Positions 8,057-17,012 are shown, counted from the stretch's first letter. The stretch is 64,000 nt of DNA from Rhizobium sp. CFBP 8762 (GCF_014841565.1 NZ_JACYUD010000008.1:36220-100219); one strand, 5' to 3'. The notes: generated from the sequence alone by a model not told the origin. Program-made: numbers and translations.

Positions 8057-9847
8057 ATGCTTCGATCTTTCCGCGCCGGTCTCATTGCAGCCACGTGTTT
8101 TGCCGCCACCACATCGGTAGCGTCCGCCTATGATCTGACAATCATGCACATCAATGATTTCCACTCCCGCATCGAAGCAATTAATAAATACGATTCCACC
8201 TGCTCGCCGGAAGAAGCCACGAAGAACGAATGCCTTGGCGGCATCGCCCGTATGAAAACAGCCATTGATGCCCGCCGTGCGGCGCTCAACGGCAGCAATG
8301 TGCTGGTGCTGGATGCCGGGGACCAGTCTCAGGGCTCGCTGTTTTACACGACCTACAAAACACAGGCGATTGCCGAGTTCATGAACGGCATCGGCTTTGA
8401 TGCTATGGCTGTTGGCAATCACGAATTTGACGATGGTCCGCAGGAACTGATGAAATTTCTGGACGCGGCGAAATTTCCGATTATTTCCGGCAATACGGTC
8501 GCCAAATCGGGCTCGCCACTCGCTGGCCGCATCCCCGGCTTCATGATCAAGGATGTCGGCGGGCAAAAGATCGGCATCGTCTCTGTGCTGGCCACCGATA
8601 CCAATGAGACCTCCTCGCCCGGACCGGACATCACATTCCGCGACGAAATCGACTATTTAAAGCAGGCCGTGCAGGACATTACCGCGCAGGGTGTCAACAA
8701 GATCGTGCTCCTGTCCCATGTCGGCTATCACCGGGATCAGGAGATTGCCGCTGCCGTCGATGGCATTGACGTGATTGTTGGTGGTCATAGCCACACGCTT
8801 CTGTCCTCGACTGACCCGAAAGCCGCTGGTCCCTACCCGACACTGGTGAAAAATCCGGCGGGTGTGGATGTCCCCATCGTTACCGCCTACGCCTATTCCA
8901 AATATCTCGGCGACCTGACGGTCACGTTTGATGACACCGGCAAGGTCACTGCCGCCAAGGGCGCTCCCCAATTGCTGGATAGCGCCGTGCAACCGGATGC
9001 AGGCTTTACGGCTCGCGTTGCCGAACTTGCCAAGCCGCTGGAAGCCATGCGCCAGAAAGAAGTGTCCGAATCCAGCGCTGTCATCGACGGCGCGCGCGAA
9101 ACCTGCCGTGTGCGTGAGTGCAGCATGGGCAATCTGGTGGCCGACGCCATGCTTGATCGGGTCAAAAGTCAGGGCGTCACCATTGCCCTGCAAAATGGCG
9201 GCGGTGTGCGCGCCTCGATTGACGCGGGCATGGTGACCATGGGCGAAGTGCTGACGGTGCTTCCTTTCCAGAACAGCATTGCCACATTCCAGCTCACCGG
9301 ACGTGATCTGATTGCAGCGCTTGAAAACGGCGTCAGCGACCTCGAGAATGGCGCGGGTCGGTTCCTGCAAGTGTCCGGCATGCGCTACAGCTATGATGGT
9401 AGCCGTCCGAAGGGCAGCCGCGTGCTGTCAACTGAAGCGAAATCAGACAGTGGCTTCACACCCATTAAGCCCGACACCCTCTACAGCATCGTCAGCAATG
9501 ATTATGTGCGCCGGGGTGGCGATGGCTTCTCGGTTTTTGCCGAAAAAGCGCAGAATGCCTATGACTTCGGGCCCAGCCTTGAAGATACCGTTGCCGCTTA
9601 TCTCACCGCCCACCGCCCCTATACGCCGGTTGTAGAAGGCCGCATCACCGTGGCAAGTGGCACGACTGCTGCCGCGAAGGCCACGCCGACAAGCCACACA
9701 ATTCAACGCGGCGACACCCTTTGGGATATCGCCGAAACAGCGTATGGCGATGGTGCCGAATGGAAAGCCATCGCCCGTGAAAATCCAAAGCTGCGCCCGC
9801 GCAAACTCGAAATCGGACAAACGATAACGCTGCCTCAGCAGCGCTAA
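8057..9847 (+). CDS. periplasmic bifunctional UDP-sugar hydrolase/5'-nucleotidase with C-terminal LysM domain
   Basis: A secreted metallophosphoesterase of 596 residues. The signal peptide ends around ASA-YD near residue 24. The phosphatase domain shows MHINDFHSR, LDAGDQSQG, GNHEFDDG and GGHSH metal-binding motifs. The 5'-nucleotidase C-terminal domain shows NGGGVRAS and the substrate-binding region. The last ~50 residues are a LysM repeat (HTIQRGDTLWDIAETAYGDG to IGQTITLP). LysM binds peptidoglycan, so the enzyme is probably held on the cell wall while it salvages extracellular nucleotides. The ATG at 8057 is chosen because it directly precedes the signal peptide; an upstream ATG at 8015 would bury it. 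Confidence 0.88.
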   Translation: MLRSFRAGLIAATCFAATTSVASAYDLTIMHINDFHSRIEAINKYDSTCSPEEATKNECLGGIARMKTAIDARRAALNGSNVLVLDAGDQSQGSLFYTTYKTQAIAEFMNGIGFDAMAVGNHEFDDGPQELMKFLDAAKFPIISGNTVAKSGSPLAGRIPGFMIKDVGGQKIGIVSVLATDTNETSSPGPDITFRDEIDYLKQAVQDITAQGVNKIVLLSHVGYHRDQEIAAAVDGIDVIVGGHSHTLLSSTDPKAAGPYPTLVKNPAGVDVPIVTAYAYSKYLGDLTVTFDDTGKVTAAKGAPQLLDSAVQPDAGFTARVAELAKPLEAMRQKEVSESSAVIDGARETCRVRECSMGNLVADAMLDRVKSQGVTIALQNGGGVRASIDAGMVTMGEVLTVLPFQNSIATFQLTGRDLIAALENGVSDLENGAGRFLQVSGMRYSYDGSRPKGSRVLSTEAKSDSGFTPIKPDTLYSIVSNDYVRRGGDGFSVFAEKAQNAYDFGPSLEDTVAAYLTAHRPYTPVVEGRITVASGTTAAAKATPTSHTIQRGDTLWDIAETAYGDGAEWKAIARENPKLRPRKLEIGQTITLPQQR

Positions 9848-9900
9848 GCGGGTCGCGTTTAATCGAAATCATGCGCCGCGCTTCAAATAGTTCTTTTGAC

Positions 9901-9945
9901 GCATGTCTTTTTACCAAAACCGGTGCCCACTTTTGGGAGACATGC
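9901..9945. repeat. REP-like palindromic element
   Basis: The ends GCATGTCT and AGACATGC are perfect inverted repeats around a core containing AAAACCGGTGCCCAC. The layout matches a widespread short intergenic palindrome family of Hyphomicrobiales. Only this one copy was noticed in the window. Confidence 0.6.
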
Positions 9946-9965
9946 TTTAATTATCGAGGAAACGC

Positions 9966-10403
9966 ATGGTCCTAGTGTCGTTCATCCTTGCACTGATCCT
10001 GTTGGCGTCAAGCCAACAGGATGTTTCGTATCACAACGAGATATGGAAAGGGGCACCTTTAACAGTCAACTACGGATTGATGTTTGCCGGTGCGGAACCG
10101 ACTGCGGGAACCGCAACCTGCCTGAATGCTAGACCCTGCATTCTGATCGATAACAACAATCTGAAAATCGAGTTGTTTGATCAGCGGCGCACAGATAGTG
10201 GACAGTTGCACGGCCGCCTGAAGCTGAAATGTAAAACCAAAAGCTGCTCGTTTGATACGGACACGAACACCTCAAATGTCATGTTGAATCCGCAGGGTAT
10301 CAACACACAGGCACTAAACCTCTATGAAGCATCCGAGGGCGTGGAGATTGAATTGGTGCTGAAACCCAGAAAGCAAATCGGCAGCTTGCTACTGTCCCAG
10401 TGA
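9966..10403 (+). CDS. small secreted protein of unknown function
   Basis: It encodes 145 residues with an N-terminal hydrophobic segment (VSFILALILLAS), so it is probably exported or membrane anchored. The mature part has four cysteines in two pairs (ATCLNARPC and LKCKTKSC), suggesting disulfides in the periplasm. I do not recognise a family. The ATG at 9966 follows GAGGAAACGC. A perfect 11-bp inverted repeat (9996-10022) lies inside the signal-peptide codons. A terminator follows at 10445. The gene sits between the 5'-nucleotidase and hemH, but no functional link is evident. Confidence 0.6.
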   Translation: MVLVSFILALILLASSQQDVSYHNEIWKGAPLTVNYGLMFAGAEPTAGTATCLNARPCILIDNNNLKIELFDQRRTDSGQLHGRLKLKCKTKSCSFDTDTNTSNVMLNPQGINTQALNLYEASEGVEIELVLKPRKQIGSLLLSQ

Positions 10404-10444
10404 CGAATTGTCGATCCAAAACAAGAGACAATTTGTCTCTCACG

Positions 10445-10485
10445 AAAACGCCGATGGGGCCTGTACCCCGTCGGCGTTTATTTTT
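10445..10485 (+). terminator. intrinsic terminator before hemH
   Basis: A 14-bp stem (AAACGCCGATGGGG with CCCCGTCGGCGTTT, one G-T pair) is followed by TATTTTT. It ends transcription of the upstream gene and argues against long N-terminal extensions of hemH through this region. Confidence 0.8.
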
Positions 10486-10542
10486 AGAATAAGTCTGAAC
10501 CGCAATGACCCTTTGGCGTATAACAAAAAGAACAAGTCAGGA

Positions 10543-11589
10543 ATGAACGATACCATGTATGCAACCCCCGAAATGAAAGCCATGAACCACCCGCCGGTCA
10601 AATTCGGCAAGGTCGGTGTGCTTCTGGTCAACCTCGGCACACCCGATGGCACAGATTTCAAATCCATGCGCCGTTACCTCAGAGAGTTTTTGAGTGACAA
10701 GCGCGTGATCGAATGGTCGCGTTTGTTCTGGTATCCCATCCTCTACGGCATCGTTCTTAACACCCGCCCGGGCAAGGTCGGCAAGGCCTACGCGTCCATC
10801 TGGAACAATGATCTGAACGAAAGCTATCTGCGCACCTACACCCGCAATCAGGCGGAGAAGATGGCCGAGTCCTTCGCCTCCATGGACAATGTGCAGGTGG
10901 ATTGGGCCATGCGTTATGGCACTCCTTCCATCGCCTCCCGTGTTGAAGCGCTGCAAAAAGACGGTTGTGAGAAAATTCTCGTCTTTCCGCTGTACCCGCA
11001 ATATGCGGCAGCAACGACCGCCACCGTCAATGACAAGGTGTTTGAAACCCTGTTGAAAATGCGCTGGCAACCGGCGCTGCGCACCGTGCCACCGTACCAT
11101 GACGATCCTGTCTATATCGAGGAACTTGCCAACTCCATTACCAACCACCTGGCAACGCTCGACTGGGAGCCGGAGGTTGTGCTGACCTCGTTCCACGGCA
11201 TTCCCAAAAGCTATTTCATGAAAGGCGACCCCTACCACTGCCAGTGTTACAAGACGGCACGGCTGGTGCGCGAACGCCTCGGCTGGACCAAGGAAAAATT
11301 GCAGGTCACATTCCAGTCCCGCTTTGGACCGGAAGAATGGCTGCAACCCTATACCGACAAGACAATTGAAAAGATGGCTCAGGAGGGCGTCAAGCGCATC
11401 GCCGTAATCAATCCCGGCTTTGTCTCGGACTGTCTGGAAACGCTTGAGGAAATTGCCGAAGAAGCAGGCGAAATTTTCCTGCACAATGGCGGCGAGAAAT
11501 TTACCCATATTCCCTGCCTGAATGACAGCGCAGGCGGCATGCGCGTGCTGGAAAACGTCGTGAGACGCGAACTGTCCGGCTGGGCCTGA
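10543..11589 (+). CDS. hemH: ferrochelatase
   Basis: Inserts Fe(II) into protoporphyrin IX in the last step of heme synthesis; about 348 residues. Visible family motifs are KVGVLLVNLGTPDG, FLSDKRVIEWSR, WAMRYG, FPLYPQYAAATTATV, SFHGIPKSY (the catalytic His region), and FQSRFGPEEWLQPYT. The start is uncertain: ATG at 10543 has AGGA directly adjacent, ATG at 10555 has it 12 nt upstream, and the conserved domain begins only near PVKFGKVG. The open frame reaches back to 10408 but crosses a terminator hairpin. In Brucella, hemH and omp10 are close neighbours (from memory), consistent with this locus. Confidence 0.93.
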   Translation: MNDTMYATPEMKAMNHPPVKFGKVGVLLVNLGTPDGTDFKSMRRYLREFLSDKRVIEWSRLFWYPILYGIVLNTRPGKVGKAYASIWNNDLNESYLRTYTRNQAEKMAESFASMDNVQVDWAMRYGTPSIASRVEALQKDGCEKILVFPLYPQYAAATTATVNDKVFETLLKMRWQPALRTVPPYHDDPVYIEELANSITNHLATLDWEPEVVLTSFHGIPKSYFMKGDPYHCQCYKTARLVRERLGWTKEKLQVTFQSRFGPEEWLQPYTDKTIEKMAQEGVKRIAVINPGFVSDCLETLEEIAEEAGEIFLHNGGEKFTHIPCLNDSAGGMRVLENVVRRELSGWA

Positions 11590-11609
11590 ACCTCTACCGA
11601 TAGAGTTTT

Positions 11610-11670
11610 TGTTTTCCGCATTGTCCAGACGTAAAAGTGATTCCACTTTTACTGGAAATGGTCTCATGGA
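11610..11670. repeat. degenerate copy of repeat family A
   Basis: GCATTGTCCAGACGTAAAAGTGATTCC... ending in ACTGGAAATGGTCT matches the right half of the family A element seen at 11737-11841 and 17010-17115, with several substitutions. Confidence 0.5.
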
Positions 11671-11684
11671 AACTTTTGCTTGAT

Positions 11685-11725
11685 AACCCGCTGAAAACGG
11701 TCAAAACGTTTTCAGCGGGTTTTCT
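11685..11725 (+). terminator. intrinsic terminator after hemH
   Basis: A perfect 15-bp stem (AACCCGCTGAAAACG / CGTTTTCAGCGGGTT) around a 7-nt loop, followed by TTCTTTTC. It lies about 95 nt after the hemH stop, with a degenerate repeat in between. Confidence 0.85.
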
Positions 11726-11736
11726 TTTCAATGCCT

Positions 11737-11841
11737 TAGGGCACTTCCAGCGAACACGTGTTCGCCGGAAATGCTCTAACCTCTTGTTTGTCGCATTGTC
11801 CGGGCGTGAAAGTGATTCCACGTTCACTGGCAATGCTCTAA
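11737..11841. repeat. dispersed repeat family A
   Basis: Composite of two hairpins: CACTTCCAGCGAACACG...TTCGCCGGAAATGCTCTAA, then GCATTGTCCGGGCGTGAAAG...CTTTCACTGGCAATGCTCTAA-type arms. The same architecture occurs at 17010-17115 and in part at 24075-24140, 43040-43091 and 45711-45760. Confidence 0.65.
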
Positions 11842-11859
11842 GTCGATGCGGAGAGCAGT

Positions 11860-12861
11860 ATGTTGGGTCTTGATATCGTCGTTATCGTTTTCGTCGCGCT
11901 GGTCATTCTGGTGCTGTTTTCCGGCATCAAGACCATTCCACAAGGCTATCGCTATACGGTGGAACGGTTTGGCCGCTATACACGCACGCTGGAACCGGGC
12001 CTCAACCTGATCATCCCTTTCATTGATCGCATTGGCGCAAAACTGAATGTGATGGAGCAGGTGCTGGACGTTCCGACACAGGAAGTCATCACCCGGGACA
12101 ACGCCAGTTGCTCGGCAGATGCCGTGGCCTTCTACCAAATTTTAAACGCCGCACAGGCAGCCTACCAGGTCTCCGATCTCCAGAACGCCATTTTGAACCT
12201 GACGATGACGAACATCCGCTCGGTGATGGGCTCTATGGATCTGGACGAATTGCTGTCCAACCGCGATACGATCAACGACCGCTTGTTGCGAGTCGTGGAC
12301 GAGGCTGCCAATCCGTGGGGCATCAAGATTACCCGTGTCGAGATCAAGGATATCCAGCCGCCCAAGGACCTCGTGGACGCTATGGCCCGCCAGATGAAGG
12401 CAGAGCGTGAAAAACGCGCGCAGGTGCTGGAAGCCGAAGGCTCGCGCGCCGCACAAATCCTGCGTGCGGAAGGCTCCAAGCAATCCGCCATCCTCCAGGC
12501 CGAAGGACAGCGGGAGGCCGCGTTCCGCGATGCCGAAGCGCGTGAGCGCATGGCCGAAGCCGAAGCGAAGGCAACACAGATGGTATCCGCCGCTATTGCC
12601 GCTGGCGATGTGCAGGCCATCAACTATTTCGTCGCACAGAAATACACCGAGGCACTGGCTGCTATCGGCACCGCACCCAATCAGAAAATCGTTCTGATGC
12701 CGATGGAAGCCTCCGCGCTCATCGGCTCGCTCGGTGGCATCGGGGCAATTGCCAAGGACGTGTTTGGCACACCGGATCGTCCGGTGCGGGTGCTGACCCC
12801 TCCACCGCCGCCTTCCACCGCGCAGGTTCGCAACCCATTTGATTCCAGCCGAGAAAGCTGA
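11860..12861 (+). CDS. SPFH domain/band 7 family protein (paraslipin, QmcA-like)
   Basis: A membrane-anchored SPFH protein of 333 residues. The N-terminal transmembrane helix (about residues 3-22) is followed by the band 7 domain (IKTIPQGYRYTVERFGRYTRTLEPGLN) and a long Ala/Glu/Arg-rich coiled coil (about 180-240: MKAEREKRAQVLEAEGSRAA and similar). The tail is Pro-rich. Such proteins oligomerise into membrane microdomain scaffolds. The next gene begins 2 nt after its stop and encodes NfeD, the typical partner, so the pair is an operon. The start follows CGGAGAG. Confidence 0.9.
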   Translation: MLGLDIVVIVFVALVILVLFSGIKTIPQGYRYTVERFGRYTRTLEPGLNLIIPFIDRIGAKLNVMEQVLDVPTQEVITRDNASCSADAVAFYQILNAAQAAYQVSDLQNAILNLTMTNIRSVMGSMDLDELLSNRDTINDRLLRVVDEAANPWGIKITRVEIKDIQPPKDLVDAMARQMKAEREKRAQVLEAEGSRAAQILRAEGSKQSAILQAEGQREAAFRDAEARERMAEAEAKATQMVSAAIAAGDVQAINYFVAQKYTEALAAIGTAPNQKIVLMPMEASALIGSLGGIGAIAKDVFGTPDRPVRVLTPPPPPSTAQVRNPFDSSRES

Positions 12862-12863
12862 CC

Positions 12864-13325
12864 ATGATTCTGGACGCTGTGACGCAGCTTGGCCCGTGGA
12901 GCTGGTTCGTGCTCGGCTTCCTGCTGCTGGCGGCCGAAGTCGTCGCACCGGGCGTGTTTCTGATCTGGATCGGCATCGCGGCCTTGATCGTTGGTGCGCT
13001 TTCGCTGGCGTTATGGGACCATGCGGTTTGGGGCTGGCAGGTGCAATGGGTGCTGTTCGCCGTTCTCTCCGGCGTCACGGTGCTTGTCGGGCGGCGTGTG
13101 CTTGGCCGCAGCAACCAGATCACCGACGAACCCAACCTCAACCAGCGTGGGCAAAGCCTTGTAGGCCGCACCGCAATCCTGGCAGAACCGATCGCCGAAG
13201 GGCGCGGCCGCATCCGGCTCGATGATACGATCTGGTCCGTGACCGGACCCGATCTACCGGTGGGCGCACGTGTGCGGGTCGCCTCAAGCGCAGGCCGCGA
13301 TTTGGTGGTGGAAGCTGTCGCGTAG
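12864..13325 (+). CDS. NfeD family membrane protein
   Basis: It encodes 153 residues. There are about three closely spaced hydrophobic segments in the first 80 residues (FVLGFLLLAAEVVAPGVFLIWIG and following), then a small OB-fold domain (GQSLVGRTAILAEP...GRIRLDDTIWSV...PVGARVRV) typical of short NfeD proteins. It starts 2 nt after the SPFH gene, which NfeD is thought to assist at the membrane. The stop is followed by an AT-rich 280-nt gap without a convincing gene. Confidence 0.85.
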   Translation: MILDAVTQLGPWSWFVLGFLLLAAEVVAPGVFLIWIGIAALIVGALSLALWDHAVWGWQVQWVLFAVLSGVTVLVGRRVLGRSNQITDEPNLNQRGQSLVGRTAILAEPIAEGRGRIRLDDTIWSVTGPDLPVGARVRVASSAGRDLVVEAVA

Positions 13326-13607
13326 ATCGACCGTTCTGAAACATGCCGCGTTCCTGCTGACTTCTTCTCACTGATAAAGACTCAAAGACGAACACTGCTT
13401 GCATTATCTATATTAGTGATATCTTTTTGATGACAATTAGGGATTGTTTCGCTGTGTACCGTTCCGTTTCGGCGAGCGTCTGTGTGGAACAAGCTGAAAG
13501 CACGGTGTGAAGCTGTCAGGCGTTTGCATCGAAAATTGCGAGAACGCATTGGGTGAATCAGGCATGATGCATCGGGTAACACGTCCTTTCAGTTTCAGGA
13601 AACACGC

Positions 13608-14318
13608 ATGGCAGGGTATCTGAGTTTTTGGCCAGAAGGACCGCAGTTCGAGTGGCAGGATAAAAGCGGTTCGCGTGTAGATGAGAAGACGCGATTGCCG
13701 TTTTTTGTCTGGGTGCCCAGCCCGAAGGTCACCGATACCAGCAATATTCCAACCATCGCGATCCAGACAAACAAGGTTAGGCTTGTAGATGCGTTCCGCA
13801 TTATGGACGCGTCGGTGGTCAGTGCCCGGTTCAAGGCGATTATTGAAGAGTTCGAGCCGAATGTGCACCAGTTCTTTCCGGTGGAACTGCGTCGCAAGGA
13901 CGGCACACCTTATGAGGACAGCTATTTCATCTTTCATCCAACACGCATGGCACCGTGCGTCTTGCTGTCCAAAAGCAAGATCTCCGAAATTGTGAGGGTT
14001 AAAGTTGGTCCGCGTACTGGGCTGCCAAACTATCATGTGCGTGAGGACGAATATGTCATCAGTCGTCCCGCCTTCGGCGAACGGAAGGTCTTTGGTTCAC
14101 TATTCTTGGGGGGCGGGGGCGGCGACGCCCTTTTCGTTAGCGATGCCGTAATGGCGCGGATGAAAGCAAAGAAACTGACCAATCTAATAACTTATCCGGT
14201 CGAGGAACGGGACGAGCCTTGGGTATTCGAAAAAGAGGCGCCGGAACTGGTAGAGTTTCTCAAAGACAAGCCCGAAATTGCAGCAGAGTATTACGAAAAG
14301 TATTTAACAGTTCTCTAG
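13608..14318 (+). CDS. Imm11/DUF1629-like protein (putative orphan immunity protein)
   Basis: It encodes 236 residues, has no signal peptide, and should be cytoplasmic. The arrangement VRLVDAFRIMDASVVSARFKAIIEEFEPNVHQFFPVEL followed by DSYFIFHP and a C-terminal SDAVMARMKAKKLTN.ITYPV resembles the imm11 (DUF1629) family, where such proteins protect against polymorphic toxins; this assignment is by recall of the pattern and is tentative. AGGA lies about 10 nt before the ATG. No toxin gene is adjacent: SPFH/NfeD lies upstream and kpsF downstream. The TAG stop is the first bases of a family B repeat. Confidence 0.55.
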   Translation: MAGYLSFWPEGPQFEWQDKSGSRVDEKTRLPFFVWVPSPKVTDTSNIPTIAIQTNKVRLVDAFRIMDASVVSARFKAIIEEFEPNVHQFFPVELRRKDGTPYEDSYFIFHPTRMAPCVLLSKSKISEIVRVKVGPRTGLPNYHVREDEYVISRPAFGERKVFGSLFLGGGGGDALFVSDAVMARMKAKKLTNLITYPVEERDEPWVFEKEAPELVEFLKDKPEIAAEYYEKYLTVL

Positions 14319-14420
14319 AGCATAATCCGACCGGAGCGAAGCGAGGATCGAAAAGATTATGCTTACAAATAAATGACTTAGAGCGCCGATCTGATTCAAG
14401 CAGATCGAATAGTTCTCTAA
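14316..14420. repeat. dispersed repeat family B, copy 1
   Basis: Two hairpins in tandem: AGCATAATCCGACCGGAGCG...GATTATGCTT and TTAGAGCGCCGATCTGATTC...AGATCGAA...TCTCTAA. It fits exactly between two convergent genes. Its left end supplies the TAG stop of the gene at 13608 and its right end supplies the TAG stop (complement of CTA at 14417-14419) of the isomerase gene. Further copies lie at about 17803, 30818 and, inverted, 23975. Confidence 0.75.
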
Positions 14421-15412
14421 GCTACCCCGATCCGCAACAGATCGTGGAAGTGAACGATACCGACCGGACGGCGCTCTTCGTCGGTCACCAGCAAGGCGGA
14501 AATGTGGAACTGGTCCAGCAACGCCATGGCGGCGGTGGCCAAGGTCTTGGTGCGCACCGTCTTGGGATTGCGGGTCATGATATCCTCCACCCGCAGCGAG
14601 GATAGATTGCGGTCCAGATTGCGGGCGATGTCGCCATCGGTCACAATACCTTCCAAAAGCCCATCTTCGCCAACAACCCCCACGCAACCAAAGCGTTTTT
14701 TCGACAGCATCATGACCGCCTCGGTCAGCCCTGTGCCGATGGTAACCAGCGGCATATCCTCGCCTTCATGCATCACATCACTGACATAGGAGAGGCTTGC
14801 GCCCAGTTTGCCGCCGGGATGGAAGGTGCGGAAATCCTCGGGCGTAAAACCGCGTGCTTCCAGAAGCGCAACCGCCAGCGCGTCCCCCATGGAAAGCTGC
14901 ATCAGGGTCGATGTGGTGGGCGCCAGCCCATGAGGACAGGCTTCCTGTACCTTGGGCAGCAGAAGAACGATATCGGCTTCCCGCGCAAGCGTCGATTTTT
15001 CGCCAGCAGTCAACGCAATCAGGGGAATGGAGAAGCGGCGCGAATAGGAGACAATTCCCTGCAGCTCAGAACTTTCCCCGCTCCATGACATGGCCAGAAT
15101 CACATCGTTCTGCGTAACCATGCCAAGGTCGCCATGCGTTGCCTCTACCGGATGCACGAAGAACGCCGGCGTTCCCGTAGACGCCAAGGTGGCCGCAAGC
15201 TTGATGCCAATGTGCCCGCTTTTGCCGATGCCGGTGACAATAACACGGCCTTCGCTGGCTGCGATTTTTTCCACAGCGGCACAGAACGGTGCGCACAAGG
15301 GTCCATCCAGCGCCTGCATCATGGCCAGCAAGCCCTGTTGCTCGGTGTTGATGGTGCGAATGGCAGATGCCACGGCTTCGCTCGGACGGATATGTGCGGT
15401 GCGCTTGATCAT
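14417..15412 (-). CDS. KpsF/GutQ family arabinose-5-phosphate isomerase
   Basis: Interconverts D-ribulose 5-phosphate and D-arabinose 5-phosphate, the first step to the LPS sugar Kdo. It has 331 residues. The SIS domain has GRVIVTGIGKSGHIGIKLA, TPAFFVHPVEATHGDLGM and SWSGESSEL. Two CBS domains follow (VSDVMHEGEDMPLV and VEDIMTRNPKTV). The ATG at 15412 (MIKRTAHIR) is chosen; the frame stays open 36 codons further upstream, but that part is not family-like. The stop codon lies in a family B repeat. The gene diverges from the beta-barrel gene downstream. Confidence 0.9.
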   Translation of the reverse strand: MIKRTAHIRPSEAVASAIRTINTEQQGLLAMMQALDGPLCAPFCAAVEKIAASEGRVIVTGIGKSGHIGIKLAATLASTGTPAFFVHPVEATHGDLGMVTQNDVILAMSWSGESSELQGIVSYSRRFSIPLIALTAGEKSTLAREADIVLLLPKVQEACPHGLAPTTSTLMQLSMGDALAVALLEARGFTPEDFRTFHPGGKLGASLSYVSDVMHEGEDMPLVTIGTGLTEAVMMLSKKRFGCVGVVGEDGLLEGIVTDGDIARNLDRNLSSLRVEDIMTRNPKTVRTKTLATAAMALLDQFHISALLVTDEERRPVGIVHFHDLLRIGVA

Positions 15413-15566
15413 GAGCGGAATGGTTAGCGCTTTCCGCTTTTTCTGTCCACTGCCAGGTAAAGCGCGGTGCGTCCTTAGTTTTGAGCAGAGGCCAAAGCGC
15501 GTCAAGATTTGGTTAACCATAAACCGCTAGAGGTTAACGCTTGGAACCTCCCACGGAAACAGCGAC

Positions 15567-17012
15567 TTGGCCTCTGTCCTTGACCCCACTACCGGCCTTT
15601 TGGCCCGCGCCAGCGTGGGGTTGGGATTGGCGTGCGCAGCGTTCGCATTCCCTGCGGCGGCTCAAACTGTTCCGGTTCCGTCAGCAAACCCCATTGCGTC
15701 GACTACTACCGTTCTCACTGATAGTTCGTTGATCACCTCTCCCCAACCGTCGGCTCCGGCACTCACGCCCGCCATCTCCAGTATCGACGATGATCTGGTC
15801 GAGCCTGCTGGCCCCCAGTCCAACCGTATTGATACACGGGAAGGCACAATCGACGGACTACGCCCCCGGCTCGACCCGACACGCAACGATGCACCGGGCA
15901 TTCGCCTCGGCTCCTTCGTGCTGAAGCCGACACTGAGCGAAAAAATCGTTCATGAAAACACGGATGATACAGATGGCAAGCGCTCGCGCAGCTTTTTGGA
16001 AACTGGCGGCAATGGGGTTCTGACGTCCGACTGGTCGCGCCATCAACTGGTGGTGACCGGTGACGGTGCCTGGCAAAACAACATATCTGGCCGGGGCCAG
16101 ACCCGCCCGCGCGCGGATATCGATGCACGGTTGCGTCTTGATATTGACCACGCAACAATAGCGAATTTCAATGCCGGTTACAGCTTTCGGCGCGAGGACG
16201 CGACCGATCCCAATGCCTTGTCCAATGCGGATACGCAGGCGGGCGTCAGTCGCACGGTACTGGGTGCCGGTATTGCGCGCGATCTTGGCCTGTTACGCGG
16301 CGGCGTCAAGTTGGATCTTGAGCGCTATTCCTACGGTAATGCGCGCCTCATCAACGGGCAGAGCCTGTCGCTGCGCGACCGGAACCGGGATCAGGCGACG
16401 CTGACCGGCAGGCTGGGCTTTGAGCTTTCGCCAGCCCTCGTTCCCTTTATCGAAGCCGCCGTCGGCACCTCCCGCTACGAACTGCGCCGTGATTTTCAGG
16501 GCTATGAGCGCTCTGCCAGAACCACTGCGGCCCGCACCGGCGTGGAGCTGGATATGGGCGAAAAGCTTCGCGGTGAACTGGCTCTGGGTTACGAGAAAGC
16601 GAAATTTCGCGATGTCCGCCTGCGTGCGCTGGACGCGTTTACTGTTGATGGCCGGGTGGTCTGGTCGCCGCATCGCGGCACCGATGTAACGCTGGGGCTT
16701 GCGACCGCCATCGAACCCTCGACCACAGCAGGGGAAAGTGGCTCGGTCAATTACACCCTCAGCGCCGATATTCGGCACGAGTTGCGTAGCACGATGGTGG
16801 CACAACTGACCAACAGCCTGACGTTGCGCGATTATTCCAATTCCGCCTTCTCCAACGATGAAAAAATCTGGTTTTCCTCGGCAGGACTGACATGGAACTT
16901 CAGCCGATATCTCGCTTTGACGGGAGACGTATCCTACGAACGCACCACGCAAGCCAATGCTGCCGATACCAGTATCACGCGGGTGGGTGTAGGGCTGGCA
17001 CTGCGGCGATAG
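15567..17012 (+). CDS. outer membrane beta-barrel protein
   Basis: It encodes up to 481 residues. The N-terminus has a signal-like segment (GLGLACAAFAFPAAAQ) with cleavage after AAA-Q. From about residue 120 the sequence alternates polar and hydrophobic residues with many Arg/Asp turns and ends in VGVGLALRR, an antiparallel barrel pattern of the OMP_b-brl_2/BBP2_2 type. No ATG is suitably placed. I use the TTG at 15567; a GTG around 15615 would also leave a complete signal peptide. The function of the barrel is unknown. The TAG stop is formed by the start of a family A repeat. Confidence 0.72.
   Translation: MASVLDPTTGLLARASVGLGLACAAFAFPAAAQTVPVPSANPIASTTTVLTDSSLITSPQPSAPALTPAISSIDDDLVEPAGPQSNRIDTREGTIDGLRPRLDPTRNDAPGIRLGSFVLKPTLSEKIVHENTDDTDGKRSRSFLETGGNGVLTSDWSRHQLVVTGDGAWQNNISGRGQTRPRADIDARLRLDIDHATIANFNAGYSFRREDATDPNALSNADTQAGVSRTVLGAGIARDLGLLRGGVKLDLERYSYGNARLINGQSLSLRDRNRDQATLTGRLGFELSPALVPFIEAAVGTSRYELRRDFQGYERSARTTAARTGVELDMGEKLRGELALGYEKAKFRDVRLRALDAFTVDGRVVWSPHRGTDVTLGLATAIEPSTTAGESGSVNYTLSADIRHELRSTMVAQLTNSLTLRDYSNSAFSNDEKIWFSSAGLTWNFSRYLALTGDVSYERTTQANAADTSITRVGVGLALRR

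Noticed and set aside
13326..13607. A toxin fragment or second gene in the AT-rich gap upstream of the Imm11-like gene
   Set aside because: No continuous reading frame with a start and ribosome-binding site was seen; short frames contain early stops.
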